From Chara braunii (lineage: Eukaryota > Streptophyta > Charophyceae > Charales > Characeae): a stretch of DNA of 21,650 nt. Of this stretch, positions 1 through 9,690 are shown piece after piece. The translations under genes and the position numbers were made by a program. A model generated the notes under the pieces. That model was not told where the DNA came from. It searched no databases and was given only the letters and a program-made list of their open reading frames with translations. The stretch spans positions 1,821,097-1,842,746 of the forward strand of contig BFEA01000321.1 in NCBI GenBank assembly GCA_003427395.1, in the 5' to 3' direction. Within the stretch, counting starts at the first letter, position 1. Every line of letters begins with the position of its first letter.

Positions 1-515
1 AAAAGACACACTATAGAAGATACAAATTTTACACTTAATTACTTTTGCATCAGGGAGAACAAAAGGAAAAAAAAAAAAAAAAGTCATGTTTACACAGCAA
101 AATAATTAATTTTTTTATTCGTCTTCCGCCCGGTAAACGAAGTTGCAATTGCCCAACCGACCAAACTATCACAAAGTTTGAAGTGCATTATCATATTCGG
201 TATACACGGAAGAAAAACACGATTGTGCCAGACAGTACGGTGGTCATTTTGTGTGTGTGTGTACACGTGTGTATGTTGTCATTCGTTATGCACAACTCCA
301 CAAAGGCAACCATGAATGTGCCAGACAATTTCCTAGGTGTTTTACGGACTCATGAGGAGGTTCATCCCCAATAGACTGAGTAGGACGCAATGGACTAATG
401 GATAAGGATTGAGCACATCGCCCACAATACCTCTCTCTCTCTCTCTTCACTGAATTGTCTTCCCTTTGTGGCGAAAGTCAACGGGTCTCGCATCCACTAC
501 TAAGAATTGTGCAAG
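1..515. other. AT-rich non-coding flank with simple repeats
   Basis: No recognisable gene. The stretch holds an A-run near 66-82, a short GT tract near 250-260 and a short CT tract near 431-446. The one longer open frame (45-374, plus) is low complexity with no domain-like pattern, so I do not call it coding. Confidence 0.5.
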
Positions 516-1158
516 ACTCGAGTGAATCTTTCGCTAGAACATGGGAATATACATTTTAACGATGCCGACAGTATTGGAACGAGATCATGTGCATGTCGAC
601 AAAAAAAAATTGAGCGACGGTAAAGAGTATACTTCTACATAAAAAAATAGAAATAAAAATATATGAAAAGCTATAAATAAAGTACAAAATAAAAAAGAAA
701 CATACTAGTTTCAATTCGCAACAGAAAAACGAAAAAATGTGTGACCCACGAGTCGTTGCAATGGGGGTAAAATATTTTTCGAATGTTGAAAGCATACACC
801 CAGCATCCGTCTCTGTGTGTGTGTGTGTGTGTGTGGATGCATGGCACGCTCACTCTCCCTCTGTACCTGGGTATGCACACGTCAAACGCCATATGCCGAC
901 AGGATGCTAACGTATATGTCACTTCAATGATGTACGATAGGATTAAAAAAACAAAAAAAAGACAATATCGGCATAGAACACACACGTGAATTTCGAAATG
1001 TGAACAATGAGAGTGAATTTTCCGCTACAACATGGTCAGATACACCCCCATGATTTTTGTCTTTTGTTCATGTCGAGAGTAGTGTAGCGAGGCCCTATGA
1101 CAGATATACGCGCACTCACACACACACACATACACACACTCTGCCACGTGGTTAAGCA

Positions 1159-1206
<48 letters not shown>

Positions 1207-1430
1207 GGCATGGCCACACACACACACTCTGCCACATGGTCACACATACACTCTGCCACGTGGTCGTGCACATACACACACACTCGAGAAATGTGAAAAA
1301 CAAGAGTGAATCGACCACTACAACATGGTAAGATGCACCCCCATTATTTTTATCTTTTCCGCAGTTCGAGAATATTGGAGCGGGGTCATACGGCACGCTC
1401 ATATAAGCACACACACATGCACAGAGAATG
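516..1430. repeat. Locally repeated ~80-100 bp motif, three copies spaced by CA/GT microsatellites
   Basis: Three diverged copies of one motif start near 516, 1005 and 1298. Each has a GAGTGAAT core followed by CTA(C/G)AACATGG. The last two share a CACCCCCAT block and are offset by about 293 bp (GAAATGTGAA at 995 and at 1288). The first and third also share a TATTGGA(A/G)CG(A/G)G(A/G)TCAT block. Between copies lie GT (about 813-834) and CA tracts (about 1117-1202). A CTGCCAC(G/A)TGGT minisatellite recurs near 1140, 1230 and 1253. The open frames across this stretch are His/Thr or Cys/Val strings produced by the microsatellite and are not genes. Confidence 0.6.
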
Positions 1431-1566
1431 GGTTTGTTGTCACAAACTGCGTTGACAATCATTGTGGCTCTGCTATGAGCTAGGACACGATGCTTGCTTA
1501 CACCAGCATACTCACAACACGATCCCGCTCAGTCAACTTCAGCATCAAACTTCACCACGCACAATC

Positions 1567-1579
1567 GAGAGAGAGAGAG

Positions 1580-1659
<80 letters not shown>

Positions 1660-1760
1660 TCTAAGAGAGCGCTATAGAGAGGTGAACTGAGAGAGAGAGA
1701 GACGACTTATAAGAGAGCGCTATAGAAAGGTGAACTGAGAGAGAGAGAGAGAGAGAGAGC
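1567..1760. repeat. GA microsatellite with an embedded 48-bp repeat
   Basis: A long GA/AG dinucleotide tract (about 1567-1654) is followed by two copies of a unit with core AAGAGAGCGCTATAGA (near 1663 and 1711; the GACTT preceding it is at 1656 and 1704, so period 48). More GA repeats follow to about 1760. The unit probably arose by slippage or unequal exchange within the GA tract. The Arg-Glu string read through it is an artefact of the repeat. Confidence 0.8.
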
Positions 1761-2550
1761 TAAGCGGCACAGACACTGACGCGAACAACAAAACTAGCAT
1801 GTTGACGATGGCGACAAACATTGTGTCTACATTACTGACTTTCGATGACCCATACATCCAACATGGTCCGTACACGAAAAGGAGAGTCACGGCTCGACGG
1901 GAGTCTCTTTCATAGCACCGCATATGTGTACGGCCCAAACACTTGGAGGTGTGTGAGTCTCGTTTTTTTTTTTTGTCTTTTTTATCACGTTGAGGTGGAA
2001 ATAGAGAGTAGTGTTGCTGACCCATTCATGAAAATCTGCAGTAGGCGATGGTACATTCCCAGCGTGTGGGTCTCGCTATCGAAACAGTATCTACCAAAGT
2101 GAATACTCCCCTTCAACATGGATAGATATGTATGTAACAATCCATCCCGTGCATACAACTTTTTTTTTCCCACATCTACTGGCCTCTACCGCTGTGGAAG
2201 TCGCAAAGTTGGCCCCTGCGGCTTCGCACTTGTCGTTTTCGACCCCCCCACTGTCACTGAAACATTCGGTCCCCCGGGTTTCACCTCACGAAGCAAGCAC
2301 CACCACCAGGAACCGTCTCACCCTGAAAACAAACGGTTGCCACCACAACTTTCTGCGGCCTTAAATCCCCTAGAATTCGTCTTTAGGCTAGCGGGGCTAG
2401 CGGTGGACCTGATTTCCAACTTTGGGGAAAAAATGTTTAAAAGTGAGAGAAGACGCTGAACCTGGTTTCCAACATAAGCCTAAACTGGGTAATGGCTCGA
2501 GTCTTTTATCCTGGTTGTTTGTTGAGGATTCTCGACCTCTACTTCTTTGA
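1761..2550. other. Unassigned non-coding stretch
   Basis: No domain-like reading frame was found on either strand. A 113-codon open frame (2118-2459, plus) has irregular composition and no recognisable motif, so it is probably chance. T-runs occur near 1964-1974 and 2161-2168. The context, between microsatellites and tandem duplications, suggests intergenic repeat DNA. Confidence 0.4.
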
Positions 2551-2557
2551 TTAATAC

Positions 2558-2594
<37 letters not shown>

Positions 2595-3032
2595 GTCATG
2601 TATTTTTTTAATGCAAACGCAAATTTAATTTTAAAGTTCAATCAGAGGCGAACGACCTCTACATTACTCCCCGATAACAAATGCTCGAAGCATCATCAAG
2701 CCTAGCTTACAAGTTGTGCATGCGGTTTTTTTCCACAACCCAAAACTTTGAGGCTGAAGACCCTAATTCTGACAGTACTCTTACCTCTTCTGCATCTATT
2801 ATCTATTATTATTATTATTATTATTATTTTTTAATGCAAATGCAAATTTAATGTCAAAGTTCAACCAGAGGCCAAGGACCTCTACATTAGTCCCCGATAA
2901 CGAAAGCTGGAAGCATCATCAAGCTTAGCTTACAGGTTGTGCCTGCGGGTTTTTTCCTCAACCTAAAACTTTGAGGCTGAAGACCTTAATTCGGACAGTA
3001 CTTTTACCTCTTCTACATCTATCATCTATTCT
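2558..3032. repeat. Tandem duplication (~223 bp unit) seeded by ATT microsatellite
   Basis: A (TAT)n tract at about 2558-2594 precedes a block starting ATGCAAACGC at 2611. A second (TAT)n tract at about 2800-2827 precedes a matching block starting ATGCAAATGC at 2834, so the period is 223 bp. Shared stretches include AGCATCATCAAGC, TTTGAGGCTGAAGACC and CAGTACT. The presence of a trinucleotide tract at the head of both units suggests unequal exchange or slippage at the ATT repeat. Confidence 0.85.
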
Positions 3033-3060
3033 AATTATAGTACAATCGCCTCCTACTTGT

Positions 3061-3530
3061 ACTGGCGATAATCTGGTCAGTGAACTGTAGTTCCAAGAGG
3101 CCATAACTACATATTACTACCAAGTTGCTAATTTAGGGAGACCCTAATACAGACGCGGGAGCCTGAGACGACTCTTTTTCGCATGCATACTCCCTCCAAA
3201 ACCTTATTGACTTCAAGCTACTGCCTTCCCCCTGCGGATGAAAGGACCGAGTGTGCAGGTCTTTAGTTATCTCTACACTACTATCATCTTGTCTGAACTA
3301 TCTAACTGTCTATCATGGGGTTTCAATCGTCCTAATCTATTATGGAATCATTAGGCCCTAAAACCAGGCCAACCAGTCTCTGACCTTGTTGCAAGAGGAC
3401 CCTAAATCAGATTATGTTGTGTCTGATGCCCCTATCCGCCTGATAGCCTTCCAACTGCTGCCCTTCTACTGCGAAGAAAGGGACCGAGAACCTACGTCTG
3501 TCCTAAAGGTTACACAACCAATCACCTAAA
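3061..3530. repeat. Diverged tandem repeat (~250 bp unit)
   Basis: Two old copies can be aligned by eye. The first carries GGGAGACCCTAAT..CAGA and later CTACTGCCTTCCCCCTGCG followed by GAAAGGACCGAG. The second carries AGAGGACCCTAAATCAGA and later CTGCTGCCCTTCTACTGCG followed by GAAAGGGACCGAG. The offset is about 245-250 bp. The AAGACC(C/T)TAATTC..ACAG tail of the preceding tandem duplication is weakly similar, so the whole 2.6-3.5 kb interval may be one decayed satellite-like domain. Confidence 0.5.
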
Positions 3531-4100
3531 ATCAGCTTCTCTTCTTTAACAATTGCAAGCTCTTTGCTTCTAGCCCAGTTGTTCTAAAACCAATTCATAT
3601 ATTTGAGCCTGTTCAGTGACTTTGATGCTTTTCTACGTCAGTCACTTTTCACCTCCAAACTGATCAAATGTTTACTCTTAGTTTTCAGCGCTTGGTCAGA
3701 GATAAACTTGTTCTTGAATACAATGATGTTTTATTCTTCCCAAATGATCAGGACAATGACTGCTCTGCATACTTGTATCACATAACGTCAGTCTTTTTCC
3801 TATGGATTCTCCACTAGATGAACCTCAAAAAGAATCCAGTCATCATCCCATGTCAGATTACCGCTGCAAAATATGATCCAACGAGACTTCCACCAATCTC
3901 ATATGCGTTTTGATAGCAAACATGAAAGTCACAGGTGCACTGTTGAATCAAATGACCACTTGAGTCAACATTGTGTTGAGACTGTATATGCAAAATCAGC
4001 TCTCACAAAATCGGAAGAATCTTCCATAGTTTCTCTATCTGCTTCTTCACTACTTGAGCCAAACGTTGTGCTGCAATTACCACCGGAGGGGATGGCATTT
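3531..4100. other. Unassigned stretch, possible decayed coding sequence
   Basis: Short open segments alternate between plus frames (3603-3785 and 3873-4193 share a frame, separated by stops at 3786 and near 3828). A consensus-like splice donor AAG|GTATGT occurs near 4123. None of the peptides is recognisable. This may be either the outer part of the minus-strand LINE-like remnant next to it or an unrelated dead exon. Confidence 0.25.
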
Positions 4101-4860
4101 GCACTTCTTTATAACCTCTCTAAGGTATGTATTCAGAGCCAGCTTTGCAGATTTTGCCACTGCCACATAGCTGGATCTAGCCTAGGTTTCTGACGGGATC
4201 ACTATTATTTTAATTATAGCAGGACCAAATACCGTCCTCATCACAAGATTCTCTAACTTTGATCTGTGAGAGTTGACCCAGTGGTTTCGGTACATCTTCA
4301 CGGCCGGATTCATCCTGCTCTACTTCAAAAGTTCATAATCGTACGAGATGATTTGTTTCCATTGCTGGAGAGATCTTGTACCATTTGAGTTTTTTCCGAC
4401 AAGTTTCTCGTATAGTTTTCTTCTCTCTAGGATCTGAGAACTGTACCATGTGCCCACCGAGTCCATGGTAGTACAGTTTAGTCTTTGCTTCCAATCTATT
4501 GAGATAACTTTAATTATTATGTAAAATTTATCTTCCACATCCCGTAGTCCCCCTAATCTCTCGTTTAGCTCCGTAATAAGTATTTAGTATTCATAAATCT
4601 CGTCTCAGATGTCCTACACTTGGAGGAGCCCGCGTTGAATCCAACTTCTGCCAAAGAGCCTGACCCTGTTCCCGCTGAGAAGGATGTGTCATAACTATTT
4701 CTAACAAATGGGTTCTCAAAGATAGGTTGAATCAAAACTTCTTCTTTGGCGACTGGTTCAGACCAACATTTTGGTTTGATTTGTCTCCCTGCAGAAAGCA
4801 CTCTGTACCAAAAGGAGGACTTGATTTGCCGACATAGGTAAGAATCCAACATACAACACG
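4100..4860 (-). pseudogene. Possible LINE (non-LTR retrotransposon) ORF2 C-terminal remnant
   Basis: The minus strand has three successive open segments in different frames: 4852-4565, 4538-4320, and about 4325-4110. Together they read like the zinc-knuckle/C-terminal region of a non-LTR retrotransposon ORF2. Seen are QPIFENPFVRN followed by a Gly/Ser-rich linker, then GTWYSS..RRKLYEK...RSLQQWK, then LGQLSQIKVRE and IQLCGSGKIC. The segments follow in the right order but need two frameshifts, and there are at least two stops in the last one, so this is not functional. No catalytic RT core is present upstream. The assignment rests on the pattern of a QPIFxNP motif followed by a W-rich tail, recalled from plant and algal LINEs. 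The plus strand also offers weak splice-like sites (AG|GTAAGA near 4839), so a dead host exon is the alternative. Confidence 0.35.
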
Positions 4861-4889
4861 TCCATACATTTTTCCCTCTTCGTAGCTCC

Positions 4890-5065
4890 TCAACAGAATT
4901 TTTTTTCAGAATTGAATAATCATTCTAGAGTAACATTACATTCTACATTTCAAATTTTCATTCCATTTAAAAAAATGTCATTCCAATTTTAATTTTTTTT
5001 TATCTTACTTGAAAACTTACCTTCCAAGAAAGGGTTATCCCTTCTTATTTGAAATGCATGATAGA
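4890..5065. other. AT-rich flank of the foldback element
   Basis: Very AT-rich sequence with T- and A-runs and repeated ATTCCA motifs. It shows loose inverse similarity to 5290-5440, which may be the decayed outer arms of the foldback element at 5066-5285. No gene is visible. Confidence 0.35.
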
Positions 5066-5285
5066 GATGGAATGAAAGTCTGCACGAGTTCATGAAATAT
5101 TTTAATTGGAATGTCATTCTAAGTAAGAATTTCCAGTCATGAAATATTTTAATTAGAATGTCATTCTAAGTAAGAATTTCCAGTCATAAATAGGTGAATC
5201 CAATCTAAATTATAAGATATTTGTTGTAGTAGAATGAAAGGCTAATTAAAATATTTCATAAACTCGTCCAGACTTTCATTCCATC
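5066..5285. mobile_element. Foldback / MITE-like element with 42-bp inverted arms
   Basis: The left arm 5066-5107 (GATGGAATGAAAGTCTGCAC...) and right arm 5244-5285 are reverse complements over 42 bp with two mismatches. This allows a long cruciform or hairpin with a ~136-bp loop. Weaker inverse similarity continues outward into AT-rich flanks (about 4920-5440), so the element may be larger. It has no coding capacity. The short size, AT-richness and inverted arms fit a non-autonomous DNA transposon or foldback element. I could not identify a clean target-site duplication. Confidence 0.6.
5091..5184. repeat. 47-bp tandem duplication inside the foldback element
   Basis: Units 5091-5137 and 5138-5184 begin CATGAAATATTTTAATT and differ at one base (G versus A after the TTAATT). 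A third partial start (CATAAA) follows. The duplication overlaps the end of the left inverted arm, so it probably arose after the element was formed. Confidence 0.9.
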
Positions 5286-5289
5286 TTGA

Positions 5290-6305
5290 ACAAATAGATG
5301 GAGTTGGAAAGGAAAACTCATATTTAAACGGGAACTTATCAAATTAAATTGAAAATTTTAGAATTGGACGAACATTGGAATGATAATTTATAAATATGAA
5401 GGAGTTTTTTTTTATGGAATGTTTTTTCAACTTTCATTTCTTGTGAGAATTTTTTTGTTGCTGTCCAGACGCCAAGATAACTTATGCCATGAGAATTCAA
5501 TGATCGTCATGGTGGGATGATATCGCTTTTATGATTCACTAGACTAATAAAGCGAGGTTTAGTTTGCCTAATTTAGCATACCTCAGCCCCCTTTTTTCTT
5601 GTTGTGATAGATTGTGTCTCATACTACCTTCGATATGAAACCTTTGTCCAACTTCCCAAATGGCTTTCATAAAAATCTCGCCGCCTCGTTTCTTACTGAT
5701 TTAAGTACTTGTATGTTGAGCAGTTTGGTATAATATTATCATCTGTCGGAGGCAGTGAGAAACTGGAATAAGTCAGTTTTCTTCCTGTCGGCATAGTATG
5801 CTCCTGCAGTAGAGTTTGGTATGAAGAGAATCTCATAGGGATCTTCTGAAAGATATCAAGATGTACAATTCGCTTTGAGTAACTTCATGGAAACGAAGGG
5901 TAATATTCTTCAGCAGAAAAGAATTCAACGAATTTCTAAGGGGGTTCAGCCTCGCACTTGTCGCTATTTGGAAGAACTATAATTTGAATATAATACTTGT
6001 CCCCCCCCCCCCTCCCCTCCTTTAAAAAAAAAATAAAAAAATGATCAACTCTCAATCCGAACTGTCGGACCGTCACTGGTGTTATACTGCACGTTCCAGA
6101 TTGGGCGTAGACACTTGAGGAAGGCCAAAAGTGCGTGGCACTGACCCGGTGCCTCACGCAGGACATGCCTTGGCCCCGTGGCGAATTTTCGCTCGTACCG
6201 CTAGACTCTCAATCTTGGTTGTTGGAGGTGCTATATTGCACAGTTTAGATCGATAGCAGATTGTCGGAAACTAAACAGCTAGGGAACGAAGGGACCTCAC
6301 AACAC
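5290..6305. other. Unassigned AT-rich stretch with C-run
   Basis: No recognisable gene. A minus-strand segment near 5865-5700 reads PYEILFIPNSTAGAYYADRKK and is coding-like for about 45 codons but then meets stops. I cannot name it. A C-run (about 6001-6012) followed by A-runs (about 6025-6040) occurs just before the direct repeat starting at 6306. Confidence 0.3.
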
Positions 6306-6795
6306 GTTTAGTACATAAAGATGCACAAACATCACCATTCAAGCATCACCAACAATAATAGGATAACACGACTCAATGCCGCCCCTGAAGGGCTTAGATA
6401 CCACAAATGACGTAGACAACCGCACGTTTCACTCCATCAAAACAAAGGAGAGAAAAAAAAGAGGGAAAATAAAAGGAAAAAAAAAAAAAAGAGGAGAAGA
6501 ATCGGGAGATGCCAACATGCAGAAATCGAGTGTTAAAAAAAGAAAAAAAACAGTGACACGTCAGAATCTCTTGAACCAGATATGCGAGCATTCCTTAAGA
6601 GATAAGCTCGAAGTGCAAGCTCTCGGAGTCTGATACGAAAGTAGGTGTCATGCCCGTCATCGTCAATACCATTGTCGACTGACCGACGTTTGAACCTACC
6701 TCTTTCATCCGGTCGCCGGAACCGGAATCACCAGGGGCCTTCGTCATGAATGGTTACCTGGTAACGTTTCAAAAGAACTATTTAAGGCACTTCAT
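6306..6795 (-). repeat. Direct repeat copy A (3' terminal repeat of the composite)
   Basis: This matches 18827-19302 in the same orientation over nearly its whole length. Shared blocks include TTCAAGCATCACCAACAATA, GTAACACGACTCAATGCCG at the equivalent place, GAGCATTCCTTAA(G/C)AGATAAG and CTCTCGGAGTCTGA. AGAACCGGAATCA-type sequence lies near 6718. Copies diverge by indels in the A/G-rich middle (6445-6555) and by scattered substitutions. Similarity stops abruptly near 6795, after TATTTAA. No gene lies in it; the Lys/Arg-rich frame at 6376-6633 comes from the A-rich tract. Confidence 0.85.
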
Positions 6796-6904
6796 CAGAC
6801 GAGTCAGTTACCGGCGTAAGCAGACAAACCAACAATGATCAACCAGTCAACTTCTCAAGGTCAATCGAAGTCCCCCCGGGTGAGTCAATATTTGCTATAA
6901 CCAA

Positions 6905-7115
6905 GGTCCTATGTTCGAATCACCAAAGGAGTAAAAAACAGATCGAGCAGTTGGTTACTAGTCCTAAGTTCGAATCTCCATAGACGCAAAAACGGATCAA
7001 GAGGAAAAGGTACCACAAGACCCTACTAGTTATCAGTTTGAGGCCCAGAAAAAAAAGCAGACAAAAAACCTCAAGACCCAAAAAACCCAGCAGGTCACGA
7101 GTTCAAGACCCAAGA
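6905..7115 (+). repeat. Short array of tRNA T-arm/B-box-like motifs
   Basis: Four B-box-like motifs occur in a row on the plus strand: GTTCGAATCACC at 6913, GTTCGAATCTCC at 6968, a decayed GTTTGAGGCCC at 7036 and GTTCAAGACCC at 7101. Spacing is 55-68 bp. Each is followed by an A-rich linker. B boxes of Pol III genes have the form GGTTCGANTCC, so these look like tandem tRNA-related 3' halves, as in a decayed SINE cluster. I see no convincing A box, so activity is unlikely. Confidence 0.45.
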
Positions 7116-7324
7116 GACAAAAGAAAAAAAACGAAAAAATCAAAATGTCCCTCACCAATCCCTGCCCACCTGGCTCCAAACCTTCAATCATGTATCCAAA
7201 CGATTACCCCAACACGTCAAACACCTTACGTAATTATTCTGAATAGCTCAAAATTTGGAGGAAAAATTCATCAATGTTTTATCATAAATTTCATCATGGA
7301 AACCTCCGATTTTTAATTGAATCT

Positions 7325-8710
7325 TCAAAGCGAACAGGAAGGCAACCTCCACCAGTGGCATATTCGTAAATGTTTTACCCTACGTATGAAAGATCCAACG
7401 ATAAGGATCTTTTGTCGCTTACTCATATAAGAGAAGTTGTCATGCAAGCCTTGAAAGCATATGCCCTTCTTCAGAAGCACCCTTTGATTCTTGAGCAAGG
7501 TTGCACATCTCACACTCATTGACCATCCAAAATTTTTTATAACATAATCCAAAAAATCCCAACAGTCAGATCGGTTCATGTACTCAAGAGTGAGATTACT
7601 GTCATAGTAGTTTTCAAACCACTTCAAAATATTATCTGCTCTCCTTAACGACTCAATATTGCTTTTCTTGTATACAATGAAGATAGGCACATCGTAAGTC
7701 ATCTTAATACTGTGTATCAACCTCTGATCGTCTCTAAACGAGATCAGGAAAGATAAATTAGAAAAGACACAGAGTAAACAAGCGATGGCAGGACTAGATG
7801 ACTTGCCCATTATAATATCAATACCTTGCTGCAAAATTATGCCACCTGCACTGATATATGTGTTCTTTAAATCGAACGTAAGACAATTTTTAATTATATC
7901 AAACTTTGCAGTTTGTCGGTCTTCTTGCTTATAACCTCTTAACAATTTTAATTTTTCCTCTTGATTTTTTAACCAGATTCCTTTCACTCATTGTTTTTCC
8001 CAAAAGTCAATAACCCAGTTCAGGGCTTCCATTATCGAGGCGTGAGGGAGATTACAAAACATCTTTTTCACGTCAAAGGTTGCCGTCAGCAGCGCATCCC
8101 CCCTCTATAATTCCTTGTTCACCGCTTTCAATGACTCAATCAATTTGTCAGCCGATTTCAAGTTAAAGTTAATGCGTCGTGGGAGATCTCATACCATGAT
8201 ATTGACCACATGTGAGACCTTCCTACATGCCCGCATATTACATTCCGAAAAAGACGAGCAAATCGGTCTCCACCTTTGTACGCCCTTATGCTTGGGTATC
8301 ACATAAGTTTTTCTTATGCAACCCGTTTTATCCCATCGTGCTAATTTTTGCAAACCATGCTGGTGATATTTAATCCTTGCATCTTCCAAGATTCCTGCCT
8401 CAGTAGAGTCACATAGGCTAAAGCTCGGATTGCTTAGAAACATATTTATCCCTTCCTTGCACCGTATGGGGCAACATACCAACGTATCACCTGGATTATG
8501 GCCAATCGGTATGGTAACCAGCCCATCAAACTTGTTTTTCAATTCCAATACGTTCTCCTCTGTACAATAGAACCGATCACACCACCTTTTTTTTTCCACA
8601 TATTCTCGTAGATTATAGTCCTACAGACTAGGCACCTCAAAGTTGATCTTTTCGAAAGACTTCCCAATCTGCCTTCTCAGGCGACGCACAACATTACTTT
8701 TGGGGGGCCT
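7325..8710 (-). pseudogene. Penelope-type reverse transcriptase (broken)
   Basis: Read on the minus strand, one single frame runs from about 8710 to 7325 (about 460 codons). It is interrupted only by stops at 8623 (TAG), 8191 (TGA), 8107 (TAG) and 7990 (TGA), with no frameshift. Seen in order: a basic stretch VVRRLRRQIGKSFEK; TYVIPKHKGVQRWRPICSS, matching the LPKxHK..RPI block of Penelope RTs; TFDVKKMFCNLP near 8093-8058, RT motif A with its Asp; QGIDIIMGKSSSPAIACLL, motif B; TLEYMNRSDCWDFLDYVI, the E..N....FLD block after the palm; and a basic tail. Motif C, normally YxDD, appears as TYDVPIFIV (Tyr-Asp codons at 7696-7691), as if two codons were lost, so the catalytic acidic pair is incomplete. 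Together with the stops this makes a dead RT. The GIY-YIG partner lies about 7 kb upstream on the same strand. Confidence 0.75.
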
Positions 8711-9542
8711 AATAATATTCTTATTGTTACGTTGTCGGGGCAAATACCCTGACAAGGCTATTTGTCGGGGATTTTAAACGTCGGATGTCCGACTCTTTCG
8801 TTCAATTGAAGGACTTGATGAGACTGGCGTTACTAAAAGTTTATTCGAACTAAGTCTATGACCAAGAGACTGAAAATTTTATAAACTATAGTTCGGACGC
8901 TTGTATCGTCTAAAGATAATGGTGGTAGTCGGCAGTTTTATCGAGGTCGCAAAGGCATGCAGACATGAAAATGCTAGAACAGACATATTATAACAACCGT
9001 GCAATTCAGAGCCTAAGAAGGTTAAAAAAGAGGGACGCGCCGAGTATCGGAGCGCGGCGCAGGGAGAATAGGATGTTTTTTTTATTTCCTGGGTCCGACG
9101 GGTTTGAATTTGAGTCAGTGGGCTGGCAAGCCGATGCCAAGGCCCACTCGGTTGGGTGACCAATCATGCCGTGGTCACACGGCCAACCCACGGGGCAGGG
9201 CCAGGAGGCAGGGCCTACAAGGCTACACGGAAGAGGAAGGTCAGAGCCAAAGCTCTTCTTATAGAAGAGTTGCTCCTATCAGTATCGTGATAGGAGCTAG
9301 CCTAATGATAGGACATCTGACTATTTCTCGGCAGAGACCGAGATCGAGCCTCGAATGTGTCACCATTGGGCTAGCTCCTTTTGGAGCAGCCCCCCTATAA
9401 GGAGCTCGAGCGTGGCCAAATTCGGCCGCACGGTCGTCAAGATCATACAGCTGAAATTTGCCGCGCCAAGATTAACATGGCCTCTGTGCAAGCATGACAC
9501 TCATAAATCGAGAAAAGGACCAGTTTTTTTTTATTCCCAGTA

Positions 9543-9555
9543 GGGAATCGAACTC
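9543..9555 (-). other. Isolated B-box-like tRNA T-arm motif
   Basis: The minus strand reads GAGTTCGATTCCC, a near-perfect Pol III B box, next to the hairpin at 9534-9547. A second minus-strand example, GAGTTCAAATCCC, lies at 10217-10229. No A box or full cloverleaf could be assembled, so these are fragments of tRNA-derived repeats at most. Confidence 0.3.
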
Positions 9556-9639
9556 AAGTTCACATATCGGAAGGAAGGGTGGAAGACGCCAGCAAGGCGT
9601 AGGGTAAGAAATTGTGGCCGTTGGCTTATACCAACGGTT

Positions 9640-9690
9640 TCACTACTAAAATAAAAAAAATAAAAAAAAAAGAAGGAAAAAAAAAGAAAA
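9640..9690. repeat. A-rich low-complexity tract
   Basis: The tract is AAATAAAAAAAATAAA followed by A/G-rich sequence. A longer pure A run lies at about 9969-9994. Both fall within the hairpin-dense region and could be poly(A) tails of retroposed pieces, though no target-site duplication was recognised. Confidence 0.4.

Noticed and set aside
1025-1462. 145-codon Cys/Val-rich minus frame
   Set aside because: Produced by the CA/GT microsatellite; no independent coding signal.
6306-6795. Direct repeats as ordinary LTRs
   Set aside because: No TG...CA ends, no adjacent primer-binding site or polypurine tract, and the enclosed RT is Penelope-type rather than Gypsy or Copia.
9043-9054. AGTATCGGAGC, similar to the primer-binding site at 21220
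   Set aside because: No TG...CA LTR end precedes it and the flanks form a different hairpin. It may be a coincidence.
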